Assembly (NCBI GenBank): GCA_003551745.1 | Contig: PUNI01000422.1 | Coordinates: forward strand, 1-14,402 | Source: Paracoccaceae bacterium | Lineage (GTDB): Bacteria; Pseudomonadota; Alphaproteobacteria; Rhodobacterales; Rhodobacteraceae | Length of the DNA stretch: 14,402 nt | Direction: 5' to 3' | Shown here: positions 1 to 8,892 of the stretch, piece after piece | Layout: every line of letters begins with the position of its first letter | Numbering within the stretch: position 1 is the first letter of the stretch | Translations under genes and position numbers: made by a program | The notes under the pieces: model-generated | Database searches by the model: none | What the model was told of the DNA's origin: nothing | Seen by the model: only the letters and a program-made list of their open reading frames with translations

Positions 1-451
1 CGACGGCTTCGACCGGCGTCGGGGCGGCGAGCCAGAGCCGCATCAGCAGCGTGTCGGGCGCCTCGGCGCGCAAGCCGTGGGGGGCCAGTGCCCGGGCCGG
101 AAAGTCGCGCAGGTTGCGGGTGAGCAGCACCGCAGCGTCGGCGGCGATCGCGGCGGCCAGCACATGCGCGTCGGCCCGGTCCGGCAGATCGAGCGCGGCT
201 TCGACCTCGGCCTCCGGCAGCACCTCGGCCCCGGGCCAGGCGCTGCGCAGGCGGGCGATCTCGCTCGCCGCAACGCCTGCCTCCACAGGGCCGCGGCGGT
301 GGGCCACATGCGCCCATTCGGTGAGAATACGCGGCGACCAGAAGGGGCGCAGAAGGCCGGCGGCGGCGCAGCCCAGCACGATCTCGCGCAGGACGCTGGG
401 ATAGAGGACGCAGGCGTCGATCAGCACCCGCTCGGGCCGCGCCTCAGCCAT
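1..451 (-). CDS. PIN-domain protein (predicted ribonuclease), C-terminus cut by window edge
   Basis: The first 150 codons are visible; the gene continues past the left edge. The protein opens with a beta strand and a first acidic residue (RVLIDACVLYPS, Asp12). Further PIN-type acidic residues are Glu45 in ILTEW, Asp94 in ADAHVLAAA and Asp116 in TRNLRDFP. That pattern fits the Mg2+-dependent nuclease fold and resembles a PIN family I recall from Rhodobacterales (RSP_2648-like). The start codon lies inside the end of the upstream rRNA methyltransferase gene: the eight bases ATGGCTGA hold this start and that stop, so the two are probably translationally coupled. I see no antitoxin gene beside it, so a toxin role is not supported. 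RNA cleavage is inferred from the fold only, and its substrate is unknown. Confidence 0.85.
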   Translation of the reverse strand, partial: MAEARPERVLIDACVLYPSVLREIVLGCAAAGLLRPFWSPRILTEWAHVAHRRGPVEAGVAASEIARLRSAWPGAEVLPEAEVEAALDLPDRADAHVLAAAIAADAAVLLTRNLRDFPARALAPHGLRAEAPDTLLMRLWLAAPTPVEAV

Positions 452-1643
452 CGAGCCGCAGGAACAGCGCCTTGAGATAGCCCGACTCGGCCAGCTGCGG
501 CAGCACGGGGTGGTCGGGCCCGGCGAAGCCCGTGTGCAGGATCTGCGCCTGTCGGCCGGCCCGGCCGATCCCGCGCGCGCAGGCCGCGCGGAAGGCCGCC
601 AGATCGACGGCGTGGGAACAGGAGCAGAGCCCGAGGTACCCGCCGGGCGCCACCAGCGCGGTCGCCCGCCGCGCCACGCGCTCATAGGCGCGCAGCCCGG
701 CCTCCAGCGCGGCCTTGTTGGGGTCGAAGGCCGGCGGGTCGCAGACCACGAGATCGAAGCGCGCGCCCTCGACCTCCAGCGCCTCCATGACCGCGAAGGA
801 GTCGCCCTGCCGGGTCGCGAACCTGTCGGCAAACCGACTGCGGGCGGCGCCCTGCTCGGCGAGGGCAAGCGCGGGGGCCGAGCTGTCCACCGCTAGCGAA
901 CTGGTCGCACCTCCCGCCAGGGCGGCCAGCGCGAAGCCACCCACATGGCTGAAGACGTCAAGCATGCGCCCGCCGCGCGCCAGCCGCGCCGCGAAGGCAT
1001 GGTTGTCACGCTGGTCGAAGAAGAGCCCGGTCTTCTGGCCGCCGAGCACATCGGCGAGATAGGTCGCGTCGTTCATCGTCACCGCGACCGGCCCCTCCAC
1101 AGTGCCGGCGAGCACCACGGTCTCCTCCGCCAGCCCCTCCAGTTGGCGCGCGCGTCCCTGCCCGTTCTTCACCACCCGCGCCACGCCGGTGACATCGCGC
1201 AGGGCCGCGACAATCGTCTCCAGATGGGCCTCGGCCCAGGCAGCATTGGGCTGGATCACGGCGAGATCGCCGAAGCGGTCGATGACGAGGCCGGGCAAGC
1301 CGTCGGCCTCGGCATGGACCAGCCGGTGGAAGGGGCTGTCGTAGAGCCGCTGGCGCAGGGCCTGGGCCCGGTGCAGGCGCGCGCTCAGCCAGGCCGGACC
1401 GACCTCGGCATCCGGGTCGCGGTCGAGCACGCGGGCGATGATGCGGGAGGCGGGGTTGACGGTGACAAGCGCGAGGGGCGTGCGCCCGGCATCCTCCAGC
1501 AGCGCCAGTGTGCCGGGAGCGAGGGCGCGGGTGCGGCGGTCGGCCACCAGCTGGTCGGAATAGACCCACGGAAAGCCGTGGCGCAGGGCGCGGGCATCGG
1601 CCTTGGGCCGCAGGCGGACGACGGGACGGGAGTGTTCTGCCAT
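444..1643 (-). CDS. rlmI: RlmI-like 23S rRNA (cytosine-C5) methyltransferase
   Basis: A 399-aa class I SAM-dependent methyltransferase of the RlmI/RlmK family, close to the length of E. coli RlmI (about 396 aa). An N-terminal PUA-like RNA-binding region covers roughly residues 8-75 (HGFPWVYSDQL near 22-32). A central segment contains ADGLPGLVIDRFGD (113-126) and GGQKTGLFFDQRDNH (201-215). The SAM-binding motif is DVFSHVGGFALAAL (229-242), followed by VCDPPAF (300-306) and the catalytic-cysteine motif CSCSH (340-344). In E. coli RlmI makes m5C1962 in 23S rRNA; the same target here is an inference from family. The PIN gene follows it with an 8-bp overlap. Ahead of its start the GC-rich stretch GGGGCGG offers only a weak ribosome-binding site. 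Confidence 0.88.
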   Translation of the reverse strand: MAEHSRPVVRLRPKADARALRHGFPWVYSDQLVADRRTRALAPGTLALLEDAGRTPLALVTVNPASRIIARVLDRDPDAEVGPAWLSARLHRAQALRQRLYDSPFHRLVHAEADGLPGLVIDRFGDLAVIQPNAAWAEAHLETIVAALRDVTGVARVVKNGQGRARQLEGLAEETVVLAGTVEGPVAVTMNDATYLADVLGGQKTGLFFDQRDNHAFAARLARGGRMLDVFSHVGGFALAALAGGATSSLAVDSSAPALALAEQGAARSRFADRFATRQGDSFAVMEALEVEGARFDLVVCDPPAFDPNKAALEAGLRAYERVARRATALVAPGGYLGLCSCSHAVDLAAFRAACARGIGRAGRQAQILHTGFAGPDHPVLPQLAESGYLKALFLRLDG

Positions 1644-1666
1644 CCGCCCCGCTTACGCCGAGGGTG

Positions 1667-1688
1667 CAGCCGGGGAAAGCCCCGGCTG
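1667..1688. terminator. GC-rich hairpin between the 62-aa gene and rlmI
   Basis: A perfect 9-bp inverted repeat (CAGCCGGGG / CCCCGGCTG) with a 4-base loop lies 30 bases downstream of the 62-aa gene and 24 bases upstream of rlmI. On the minus strand no T-run follows it, so it is not a classic intrinsic terminator for the small gene. On the plus strand it is followed by the T-rich CCCTTGTTT, but no plus-strand gene ends here. It may end or process the small mRNA, or partly attenuate rlmI. Confidence 0.45.
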
Positions 1689-1717
1689 GCCCTTGTTTCG
1701 GCCGGTCTTGTCGGGCG

Positions 1718-1906
1718 TCAGGCCGCGGGGCGCGCGCCGGTGGGCGCGGTGCCGGCGAAGCGCCCGGCGATCCAGCGGCCGGTCGCGCGCATCAGGTCGG
1801 CGAAGGCCTGCGCGCGCAGTTCACGCGCCCGGCGTTCCACGGCGATCACGTCCACCGCTTCCAGCGGGGTCATGTCGATCAGGGGGGTGTTGGTCGGCTC
1901 GGTCAT
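1718..1906 (-). CDS. 62-aa conserved small protein (RSP_7527-like)
   Basis: A short protein of unknown function. The N-terminal half is acidic (MTEPTNTPLIDMTPLEAVDV). The middle is a likely amphipathic helix, ARELRAQAFADLMRATGRWI at residues 27-46, and the tail is basic and Pro/Ala-rich. Helices with an LRAxAFxxL pattern near the C-terminus are typical of small Rhodobacterales proteins I recall under the RSP_7527 name; that assignment is from memory. The reading frame stays open far upstream, opposite edd. I chose the ATG at 1904-1906 because GGAG lies 6 bases before it and because the sequence before it looks like an intergenic region. It is separated from rlmI by a hairpin, so it is probably transcribed mainly alone. 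Confidence 0.68.
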   Translation of the reverse strand: MTEPTNTPLIDMTPLEAVDVIAVERRARELRAQAFADLMRATGRWIAGRFAGTAPTGARPAA

Positions 1907-2003
1907 CGGTTTCTCCAGCGGATGCGGATGGCTTGTGGTGTTTGCTTGCGCAGCAAGATAAGGGGCCGGCCGGTCTGCCACCACGCCCAATGCGGAAAGC
2001 CCG

Positions 2004-2022
2004 CCATGCGCTGAGCGCATGG
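2004..2022. repeat. Perfect 19-bp palindrome, possible operator
   Basis: CCATGCGCT-G-AGCGCATGG is an exact inverted repeat with 9-bp arms around one base. The core ATGCGC recurs 35 bp away in the palindrome ATGCGCAT (2045-2052). It lies about 100 bp upstream of the 62-aa gene and 200 bp upstream of edd. The symmetry and its divergent-promoter location suggest a dimeric regulator site, but a hairpin in a leader RNA is equally possible. I do not recognise the regulator. Confidence 0.5.
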
Positions 2023-2152
2023 AAACGCAACGAAATCCGTATTCATGCGCATACCGGGGCAAGCCGGGCACGGGTGCGGCTGCACCTGGCGCCGCACTGC
2101 GGCAACATGGCCTGCCAACGCGGCGCCCGCCTGATCGTGAGCGGGCTGCGGC

Positions 2153-2195
2153 TGGCACCCGCAGGCGGCTTGGCGTATGCGTGGTTAGCGCTAAC
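2153..2195 (+). promoter_or_regulatory. LacI-family-type operator and weak promoter upstream of edd
   Basis: GTTAGCGCTAAC at 2184-2195 is a perfect 12-bp palindrome with the central CG step typical of LacI-family operators. It lies 26 bp before the edd start codon. A weak promoter, CTGGCA (2153-2158), 17 bases, TATGCG (2176-2181), would start transcription near 2188, inside the operator. A repressor bound there would block edd. Promoter quality is poor by sigma-70 standards, so that part is tentative. No LacI-type regulator gene is in the window. The inferred logic is relief of repression by a sugar acid or an Entner-Doudoroff intermediate. Confidence 0.6.
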
Positions 2196-2221
2196 GGTGC
2201 CGCAGCCGAAGGGAGCCCGCC

Positions 2222-4027
<1,806 letters not shown>

Positions 4028-4112
4028 CCGTTGGGCCCTGCCAGGCCCCGGTGGACAAGCCGGCGGGCCGCGCCTAGCCTCGCGCGATCCGCGACCTGCA
4101 AGGGGGCTGCCG

Positions 4113-4754
4113 ATGACGCCGGCCGAGATGAGCGCGCTGACCGAGGCCGTGTGCCGGCGGGCGCCGGTGATCCCCGTGCTGGTGATCGAGGACGCCGCCA
4201 CCGCCCGGCCGCTGGCAGAGGCTCTGGTCGCCGGAGGGCTCACCGCTCTGGAGGTAACCCTGCGCACGCCGGCGGCGCTGGAGGCGATCCGCGCCATGGC
4301 GGAGGTGGCCGGCGGCATGGTGGGCGCCGGCACCCTGCTGACGCCCGAGGATGTGCGCGCGGCCCGCGCCGCCGGCGCCGGCTTCGGCGTCTCGCCCGGG
4401 GCCACCGACCGGCTTCTGGACGCGGCCGAGGCCGAGGGGCTGCCGATACTGCCCGGCGCGGCCACCGCGACCGAGGCCATGGCGCTGCTCGACCGCGGCT
4501 ACAGCGTGCAGAAGTTCTTTCCGGCCGGCAGCATCGGCGGCGCGCCGGCGCTCGCGGCCCTCGCCGCGCCGCTGCCGCAGATCCGCTTCTGCCCCACCGG
4601 CGGCATCGGCGCCGAGACGGCGCCGGACTATCTTCGCCTGCCCAATGTGCTCTGCGTGGGCGGAAGCTGGGTGGCGCCGAAGCCGATGGTCGCGGCGGGC
4701 GACTGGGCCGGCATCACCCGCCTGGCCGCCGCGGCGGCGGGTCTGCCGCGCTGA
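4113..4754 (+). CDS. eda: KDPG aldolase (2-dehydro-3-deoxy-phosphogluconate aldolase)
   Basis: A 213-aa class I aldolase, the usual family length, that splits KDPG into pyruvate and glyceraldehyde 3-phosphate. Key residues are Glu47 in LEVTLRT, Arg51, the Schiff-base Lys134 in QKFFPAGS, and the phosphate-binding PTGGI (161-165) and GGSW (183-186) segments; GAGTLL is at 71-76. Some bacterial members also act on 4-hydroxy-2-oxoglutarate. An in-frame ATG exists at 3987 inside edd, but I chose 4113 because AAGGGGG sits 7 bases before it and the protein then begins at the family N-terminus. It lies 85 bp after edd and is probably co-transcribed; the gap holds only a weak 5-bp hairpin (4033-4048). 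Its last 41 bp overlap the 3' end of a convergent gene. Confidence 0.96.
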   Translation: MTPAEMSALTEAVCRRAPVIPVLVIEDAATARPLAEALVAGGLTALEVTLRTPAALEAIRAMAEVAGGMVGAGTLLTPEDVRAARAAGAGFGVSPGATDRLLDAAEAEGLPILPGAATATEAMALLDRGYSVQKFFPAGSIGGAPALAALAAPLPQIRFCPTGGIGAETAPDYLRLPNVLCVGGSWVAPKPMVAAGDWAGITRLAAAAAGLPR

Positions 4755-5031
4755 GCCCCTCGAGCCGCCCGGCGCGGCCGCCGCGGCGGCGCGGGGCGTC
4801 GGCGGCGGCGAGCCCTTCGCGCAGCACATTCGTCATCGGGTGGCCCTCGACGCCATAGGCCGTCAGCACGCTCGTCAGCGCCGCGCGGTCGCCGATATCC
4901 GGGGCGAGGCTGAGCGCCCAGTCGACGAGGATCGACCGGCATTCGGCCATGCCGATTCCCTCGATCCGGTAGGCCTCGCGGATCAGGCCCTTGGGATCGG
5001 CGCGCGCGAGCGGCAGGGGATCCTCGGCCAT
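4714..5031 (-). CDS. Conserved 105-aa protein downstream of glnE
   Basis: A small soluble protein of unknown function. Its core, about residues 10-70, reads [21 protein letters not shown], then [12 protein letters not shown] and later [17 protein letters not shown] recognise this pattern from hypothetical proteins of Rhodobacterales but know no function. The last 30 residues are Arg/Gly/Pro-rich and probably disordered. The start follows glnE by 8 bp, and a strong ribosome-binding site AGGAGGGGG overlaps the glnE stop, so the two genes are expressed together. Its 3' end runs 41 bp into the end of the convergent eda gene. The co-expression hints at a role in nitrogen control or a GlnE-linked function, which is inference only. 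Confidence 0.75.
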   Translation of the reverse strand: MAEDPLPLARADPKGLIREAYRIEGIGMAECRSILVDWALSLAPDIGDRAALTSVLTAYGVEGHPMTNVLREGLAAADAPRRRGGRAGRLEGLSAADPPPRRPGG

Positions 5032-5039
5032 GCCCCCTC

Positions 5040-7856
5040 CTAGGCCGCACCGGCCGGCGCCGGGGCGAGCAGCTCCGCGATCGCCGCCGCAGCTGCGTCG
5101 CAGCGCTCGGCCAGCCGGCGGGCCAGCGTTTCGGTGTCGGGCATGTCGGTCTCGCGCAGCAGAAAGGTGGTCGCCGCCGGGCCCAGACGCTCGGGGTCGG
5201 GCAGCGCCGCGCCGAGCAGACGGCCGGCGCAGTGCAGCCGCCAGCACAGGCGGTAGGCGGCAAGCAGGGCCTCGGCAGCCGGTTTCGAGGGCCAGCCGGC
5301 GCGAACGCCCGCCGCCAGCTGCGCCTCGACCCGCCGGGCCGGCGACGCCGCCCGCAGCGCGGCGGTCTGGGCCAGAAGCTCGATCTCCTGCAGGCGGCCC
5401 GGGCCACGCCGGGCGTCCCAGGGCCCGGCGCTCGGCTTGGCCTCGTCCAGACGGCGGCGCATGTCTGCCACATCCGCCAGCACCGTCTCGCCCTGCGCCT
5501 TGGCCTTCAGAAGCCCGGTGCGAAAGCCCTCGACCTCATCGCCGAGATCGCGCGCGCCGGCGACCGGGCGCGCCCGGGTCAGCGCCAGATGCTCCCAGGT
5601 CCAGGCATCCTCGGCCTGATAGTGACGGAAGGCGGCGAGCGCGGTGGCGACCGGCCCCTGCCGGCCCGAGGGGCGCAGGCGCATGTCGACCTCATAGAGC
5701 CGCCCCTCGGCCATCGGCGCGGTCAGCGCCGTGACCAGCGCCTTGGTCAGCCGGGCATAGTAGGTCTTGGCGTCGAGCGGGCGCGGGCCTTCGGAGGCGT
5801 CCTGATCCGCGGGGTCGTAGATCACGATCAGGTCGAGGTCGGAGGCGGCGTTGAGCCGCCCCGCCCCGAGGCTGCCCATGCCCAGCACCACCGCGCCGCG
5901 GCCGGGCGGGGGGCCGTGCCGTGCGGCCAGCTCGGCGCAGACCGGCTCCCAGAGCGCGGCGATGCAGGCCTCGGCGAGGTCGGCATACTGCTTGCCGGCC
6001 TCGAAGGCGTCGATCAGCCCGCGCAGATGATGCACGCCGACGCGGAAATGCCACTCCTTCGCCCATGCCCGGGCGGCATCGAGCTTGCGCTCGTAGTCGT
6101 CAGGCTCGGCCAGGCGCTGCGCAAGGGCAGCGGTCAGCGCCGCCTTGCCGGGCCAGTCGGCGAAGAAGTCGCCGCCGATCACCGCATCGAAGACGCCCCC
6201 GTTGCGGGCCAGATAGCGCGCCAGCTCGGGGGCCGTGGCAGAGATGTCGACGATCAGGTCGATCAGCTGGGGGTTGGCCTCGAAGAGCGAGAAGAGCTGC
6301 ACCCCTGCCGGCAGGCCGGAGAGGAAGGCGTCGAAGCTCGCCAGCGCCGTGTCAGGGTTGTCGGAGTCCATCAGCCTGGTCAGGATCTCCGGGCGCAGGC
6401 GGCGAAAGATCTCGGCCGCCCGCGCCGAGCGCAGCGCCGGATAGGTGTCCCAGCGCGCGACCAGCGCCTGCGTGGCCTCGGGCAGGTCGGGCTCGGCCCG
6501 CGCCGGCATCTGCGCGCCGCCGGGCGCGAAGAAGCCTTCGGTCAGCTCCGCCACCCGCGCCAGCCGGTCGGAGAGTTGCCGCCGCCAGGCAGCCGTGTCG
6601 GCGAAGCCCTGGAACCGCGCCAGCCGGTCGATCCCCTCGGCACTGCTCGGCAGATGGTGGGTCTGGGCGTCGCCGATCATCTGCACCCGGTGCTCGACCT
6701 CGCGGTGCGCGCGATAGGACCGGGTCAGCTCCTCGGCCACCGGCGAGGGCAGCCAGCCCTTTGCGGCCAGCCGCGACAGCGCCGTCACCGTCTCGCGGCA
6801 GCGCAGGTCGGGATCGCGGCCGCCGGCGATGAGCTGGCGGGTCTGGGTGAAGAACTCGATTTCGCGGATGCCGCCCGCGCCGAGTTTCATGTCATGGCCT
6901 TCCAGCGGCGGCGGCCCGTCGCGGCCGCCGGCGAGCCCCTTGTGGGCGCGGATGCGCAGGCGCATGTCATGGGCATCCTGGATCGCCGCGAAATCGAGAT
7001 GCCGGCGCCACACGAAGGGCGCCAGCGTGTCGAGAAAGCGCGCGCCGGCCTCGGCATCGCCGGCGCAGGGCCGGCCCTTGATCCACGCCGCGCGCTCCCA
7101 GGTCCGCCCGAAGCTCTCGTAATAGCGTTCGGCCGCCTCCATCGCGAGGCAGACCGGCATCACCGAGGCGTCCGGCCGAAGGCGCAGGTCGGTGCGGAAC
7201 ACATAGCCCTCGGCGGTGCGGTCGCCGATCAGCGCGCAGAGCTTGCGGGTGACGCGGATGAAGGCGGCGCGGGCCTCCATCACCTCGGCGGGACCGTCGA
7301 AACGGCCGTCGTCGAAAAGGCAGATCAGGTCGATGTCGGAGGAGTAGTTGAGCTCACCTGCCCCCATCTTGCCCATGGCGAACACCACCATGCCGGCCGC
7401 GCAGGCCGCGTCGCCTTCGGTTGCGCCGGGAATCTTGCCGCGGCGGATCTCCTCGGCGACCAGCGCCTCCAGCGCGAGGGCGACCGCGCGATCGGCCAGG
7501 TCGGTCAGCGCGCCGGTGACGGCCTCCAGTGGCCAGACCCCGCCCAGATCGGCCAGCGCGACCAGCAGCGCCGTGCGCCGCTTGGCGCGGCGCAGGCTGA
7601 CGGCCAGATCGCCGAGCGGCGCTGCCGCCTCCGCCAGCGTCTCGGCCTGCACCTCCTCGGGGGCGCGCGTCAGGGCGGGCTGCAGCCAGTCGGCCTCGGC
7701 CGTGAGCAGGCCGGCGAGGAAGGGGCTGCAGCCGGCCGCGCCCTCGACCAGATCCCCCGTCTCCGGCGCCAGCTCTGGCAGGGCCGCGCGCACGGCGCGC
7801 CCGGCCTCGGCGTCGAAGGCGATCGGGCAGCGGCGCAGGCGGGCGGCGAAACTCAT
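5040..7856 (-). CDS. glnE: Bifunctional glutamine synthetase adenylyltransferase / adenylyl-removing enzyme
   Basis: A 938-aa cytoplasmic enzyme, near the family norm of about 945 aa. It adds AMP to, or removes it from, a tyrosine of glutamine synthetase under control of the PII protein and glutamine. Both nucleotidyltransferase domains look intact. The N-terminal (removing) domain has MGAGELNYSSDIDL at 164-177 and RTDLRLRPD at 221-229. The C-terminal (adding) domain has GMGSLGAGRLNAASDLDL at 659-676 and EVDMRLRPSG at 722-731. GAGGIREIEFF (326-336) is another family signature. A GTG start at 7901 would add 15 residues. I prefer the ATG at 7856 because MSFAARL fits the usual N-terminus, although neither start has a clear ribosome-binding site. 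The divergent neighbour starts 100 bp away. Confidence 0.95.
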   Translation of the reverse strand: MSFAARLRRCPIAFDAEAGRAVRAALPELAPETGDLVEGAAGCSPFLAGLLTAEADWLQPALTRAPEEVQAETLAEAAAPLGDLAVSLRRAKRRTALLVALADLGGVWPLEAVTGALTDLADRAVALALEALVAEEIRRGKIPGATEGDAACAAGMVVFAMGKMGAGELNYSSDIDLICLFDDGRFDGPAEVMEARAAFIRVTRKLCALIGDRTAEGYVFRTDLRLRPDASVMPVCLAMEAAERYYESFGRTWERAAWIKGRPCAGDAEAGARFLDTLAPFVWRRHLDFAAIQDAHDMRLRIRAHKGLAGGRDGPPPLEGHDMKLGAGGIREIEFFTQTRQLIAGGRDPDLRCRETVTALSRLAAKGWLPSPVAEELTRSYRAHREVEHRVQMIGDAQTHHLPSSAEGIDRLARFQGFADTAAWRRQLSDRLARVAELTEGFFAPGGAQMPARAEPDLPEATQALVARWDTYPALRSARAAEIFRRLRPEILTRLMDSDNPDTALASFDAFLSGLPAGVQLFSLFEANPQLIDLIVDISATAPELARYLARNGGVFDAVIGGDFFADWPGKAALTAALAQRLAEPDDYERKLDAARAWAKEWHFRVGVHHLRGLIDAFEAGKQYADLAEACIAALWEPVCAELAARHGPPPGRGAVVLGMGSLGAGRLNAASDLDLIVIYDPADQDASEGPRPLDAKTYYARLTKALVTALTAPMAEGRLYEVDMRLRPSGRQGPVATALAAFRHYQAEDAWTWEHLALTRARPVAGARDLGDEVEGFRTGLLKAKAQGETVLADVADMRRRLDEAKPSAGPWDARRGPGRLQEIELLAQTAALRAASPARRVEAQLAAGVRAGWPSKPAAEALLAAYRLCWRLHCAGRLLGAALPDPERLGPAATTFLLRETDMPDTETLARRLAERCDAAAAAIAELLAPAPAGAA

Positions 7857-7903
7857 GGCCGGAAGACTGTGCCGCGGCGCCGGTCTGGTCAAGCCGGGCA
7901 CGC

Positions 7904-7932
7904 TTGCCGCTGACAGGGCGAGCGGCTAGGCA
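7904..7932 (+). promoter_or_regulatory. Candidate sigma-70 promoter for the YbaK-type gene
   Basis: TTGCCG (7904-7909), 17 bases, then TAGGCA (7927-7932) gives a start point near 7939, about 18 bases before the start codon and just ahead of AAGGAG. On the other strand TTGACC (7892-7887) could be a -35 box for glnE, but no good -10 box follows, and the leader would be almost absent. Both calls rest on short matches only. Confidence 0.35.
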
Positions 7933-7956
7933 GGGCTGCAGAAAGGAGCGCGCGCG

Positions 7957-8427
7957 ATGAGCAAGAGCCTGGCGCGGGTGCGCGCGGCGCTGGAGGCCGT
8001 CGGCCTCGACGCCGAAATCCGGGAGATGGACGCCTCGACCCGCAGTGCCGAAGAGGCCGCGGAGGCCGTGGGCTGCGCGCGCGACCAGATCGTGAAGTCC
8101 ATTGTCTTTCGCGGGGAAGACTCGGGGCATGTCCGGCTGTTCCTCACCGCTGGCGGCAACCGCGTCTGCCCGGAAAAGGCGGCGGCGCTGGCGGGGGAGC
8201 CTCTGGGCCGGGCAGAGGCCGAGCTGGTGCGGCGCGAGACCGGCTTCGCCATAGGTGGGGTGGCGCCGGTGGGGCATCTGCAACCCCCGGCCTGCTGGTT
8301 CGACCCGCGGCTCGACGCGTTCGACACCGTCTGGGCCGCGGCCGGCACACCGCGCCATGTCTTCGCCATCGCCCCGGCGGCGCTGCTGCGGATCACCGGC
8401 GCCACGCGCGCCGATTTCGTGGCCTGA
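7957..8427 (+). CDS. YbaK/EbsC-family aminoacyl-tRNA deacylase
   Basis: A 156-aa single-domain protein of the YbaK/ProX editing family, which hydrolyses mischarged tRNAs in trans (for example Cys-tRNA-Pro or Ala-tRNA-Pro). The conserved lysine is Lys47 in QIVKSIVF, equivalent to the essential Lys46 of YbaK. The FAIGGVAPVGH segment (97-107) is the second family signature, and the C-terminus ends with the FAIAPAALLRITGA strand-helix. The exact mischarged amino acid cannot be read from the sequence, so no gene symbol is given. AAGGAG at 7943-7948 sits 8 bases before the ATG. The RDD gene follows after 27 bp, which suggests a shared transcript. Confidence 0.9.
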   Translation: MSKSLARVRAALEAVGLDAEIREMDASTRSAEEAAEAVGCARDQIVKSIVFRGEDSGHVRLFLTAGGNRVCPEKAAALAGEPLGRAEAELVRRETGFAIGGVAPVGHLQPPACWFDPRLDAFDTVWAAAGTPRHVFAIAPAALLRITGATRADFVA

Positions 8428-8454
8428 CGGCGGCCGCGGGAGCGAGGAGCGCGC

Positions 8455-8892
8455 ATGTCCCTTCTGCCGGACCCGGAGCTGCAGCGCGAGTTCTACGACT
8501 TCGTGCCGCTGAAGCGGCTGGTCGCCTGGCTGGTCGACAGCGTGCTGATCCTCCTGCTGGTGCTGGCGGTTCTGCTGGTCACGGCGCTGCTGGCGCTGTT
8601 CCTGCTGCCGTTGCTCTATCTCGTACTCGGCATCGCCTATCGCACAGTCACCCTGGCGCGCTGGTCGGCGACGCCGGGGATGGCGCTGATGGCTATCGAG
8701 ATCCGCGACCTGCGCGGCCGGCCGCTGGATGGGGGTGCGGCCTTCCTGCACACCCTGATCTTCACGGCGGCGATGTCGCTCGTCGTCCCGCAGGTGATCT
8801 CGGTGGCGCTGATGCTGCTGACCCCGCGCCGGCAGGGGCTGCCCGACCTTCTGCTGGGAACGGCGGCGCTGAACCGGCCCGGCGACGCCTGA
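8455..8892 (+). CDS. RDD family integral membrane protein
   Basis: A 145-aa inner-membrane protein. The RDD signature residues are Arg21 and Asp28 in KRLVAWLVDSV, and the later Asp131 in GLPDLLLGT. Hydrophobic segments lie at about 22-43, 45-62 and 100-122. The segment SATPGMALMAIEIRDLRGRP (71-90) is the conserved cytoplasmic loop of the family. RDD proteins have been proposed as transporters or as helpers of neighbouring proteins; no substrate can be named here. AGGAG at 8445-8449 is 5 bases before the start. It stands between the YbaK-type gene and bpt; I recall the RDD-bpt order from other Rhodobacterales. Confidence 0.9.
   Translation: MSLLPDPELQREFYDFVPLKRLVAWLVDSVLILLLVLAVLLVTALLALFLLPLLYLVLGIAYRTVTLARWSATPGMALMAIEIRDLRGRPLDGGAAFLHTLIFTAAMSLVVPQVISVALMLLTPRRQGLPDLLLGTAALNRPGDA

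Larger units (their letters stand above)
1907..2221. other. Divergent intergenic region between the 62-aa gene and edd
   Basis: This 315-bp spacer separates two divergent genes and must hold both promoters. It contains a short inverted repeat CTTGC/GCAAG at 1945-1957, a perfect 19-bp palindrome at 2004-2022, an 8-bp palindrome ATGCGCAT at 2045-2052, and a LacI-type operator at 2184-2195. Base composition around 1930-2060 is less GC-rich than the flanking genes. For the 62-aa gene, TATCTT (minus strand, about 1959-1964) is a possible -10 box, but no good -35 box stands 16-18 bases before it. I see no RNA gene here. Confidence 0.6.

Noticed and set aside
1..451. PIN gene as the toxin of a VapBC toxin-antitoxin pair
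   Set aside because: No small antitoxin gene stands upstream; the upstream gene is an rRNA methyltransferase. The downstream side is not visible, so this is only a provisional rejection.
5232..7913. Plus-strand open frame of 893 codons opposite glnE
   Set aside because: Low-complexity shadow of glnE with no recognisable motif; GlnE has both intact catalytic motifs on the minus strand.
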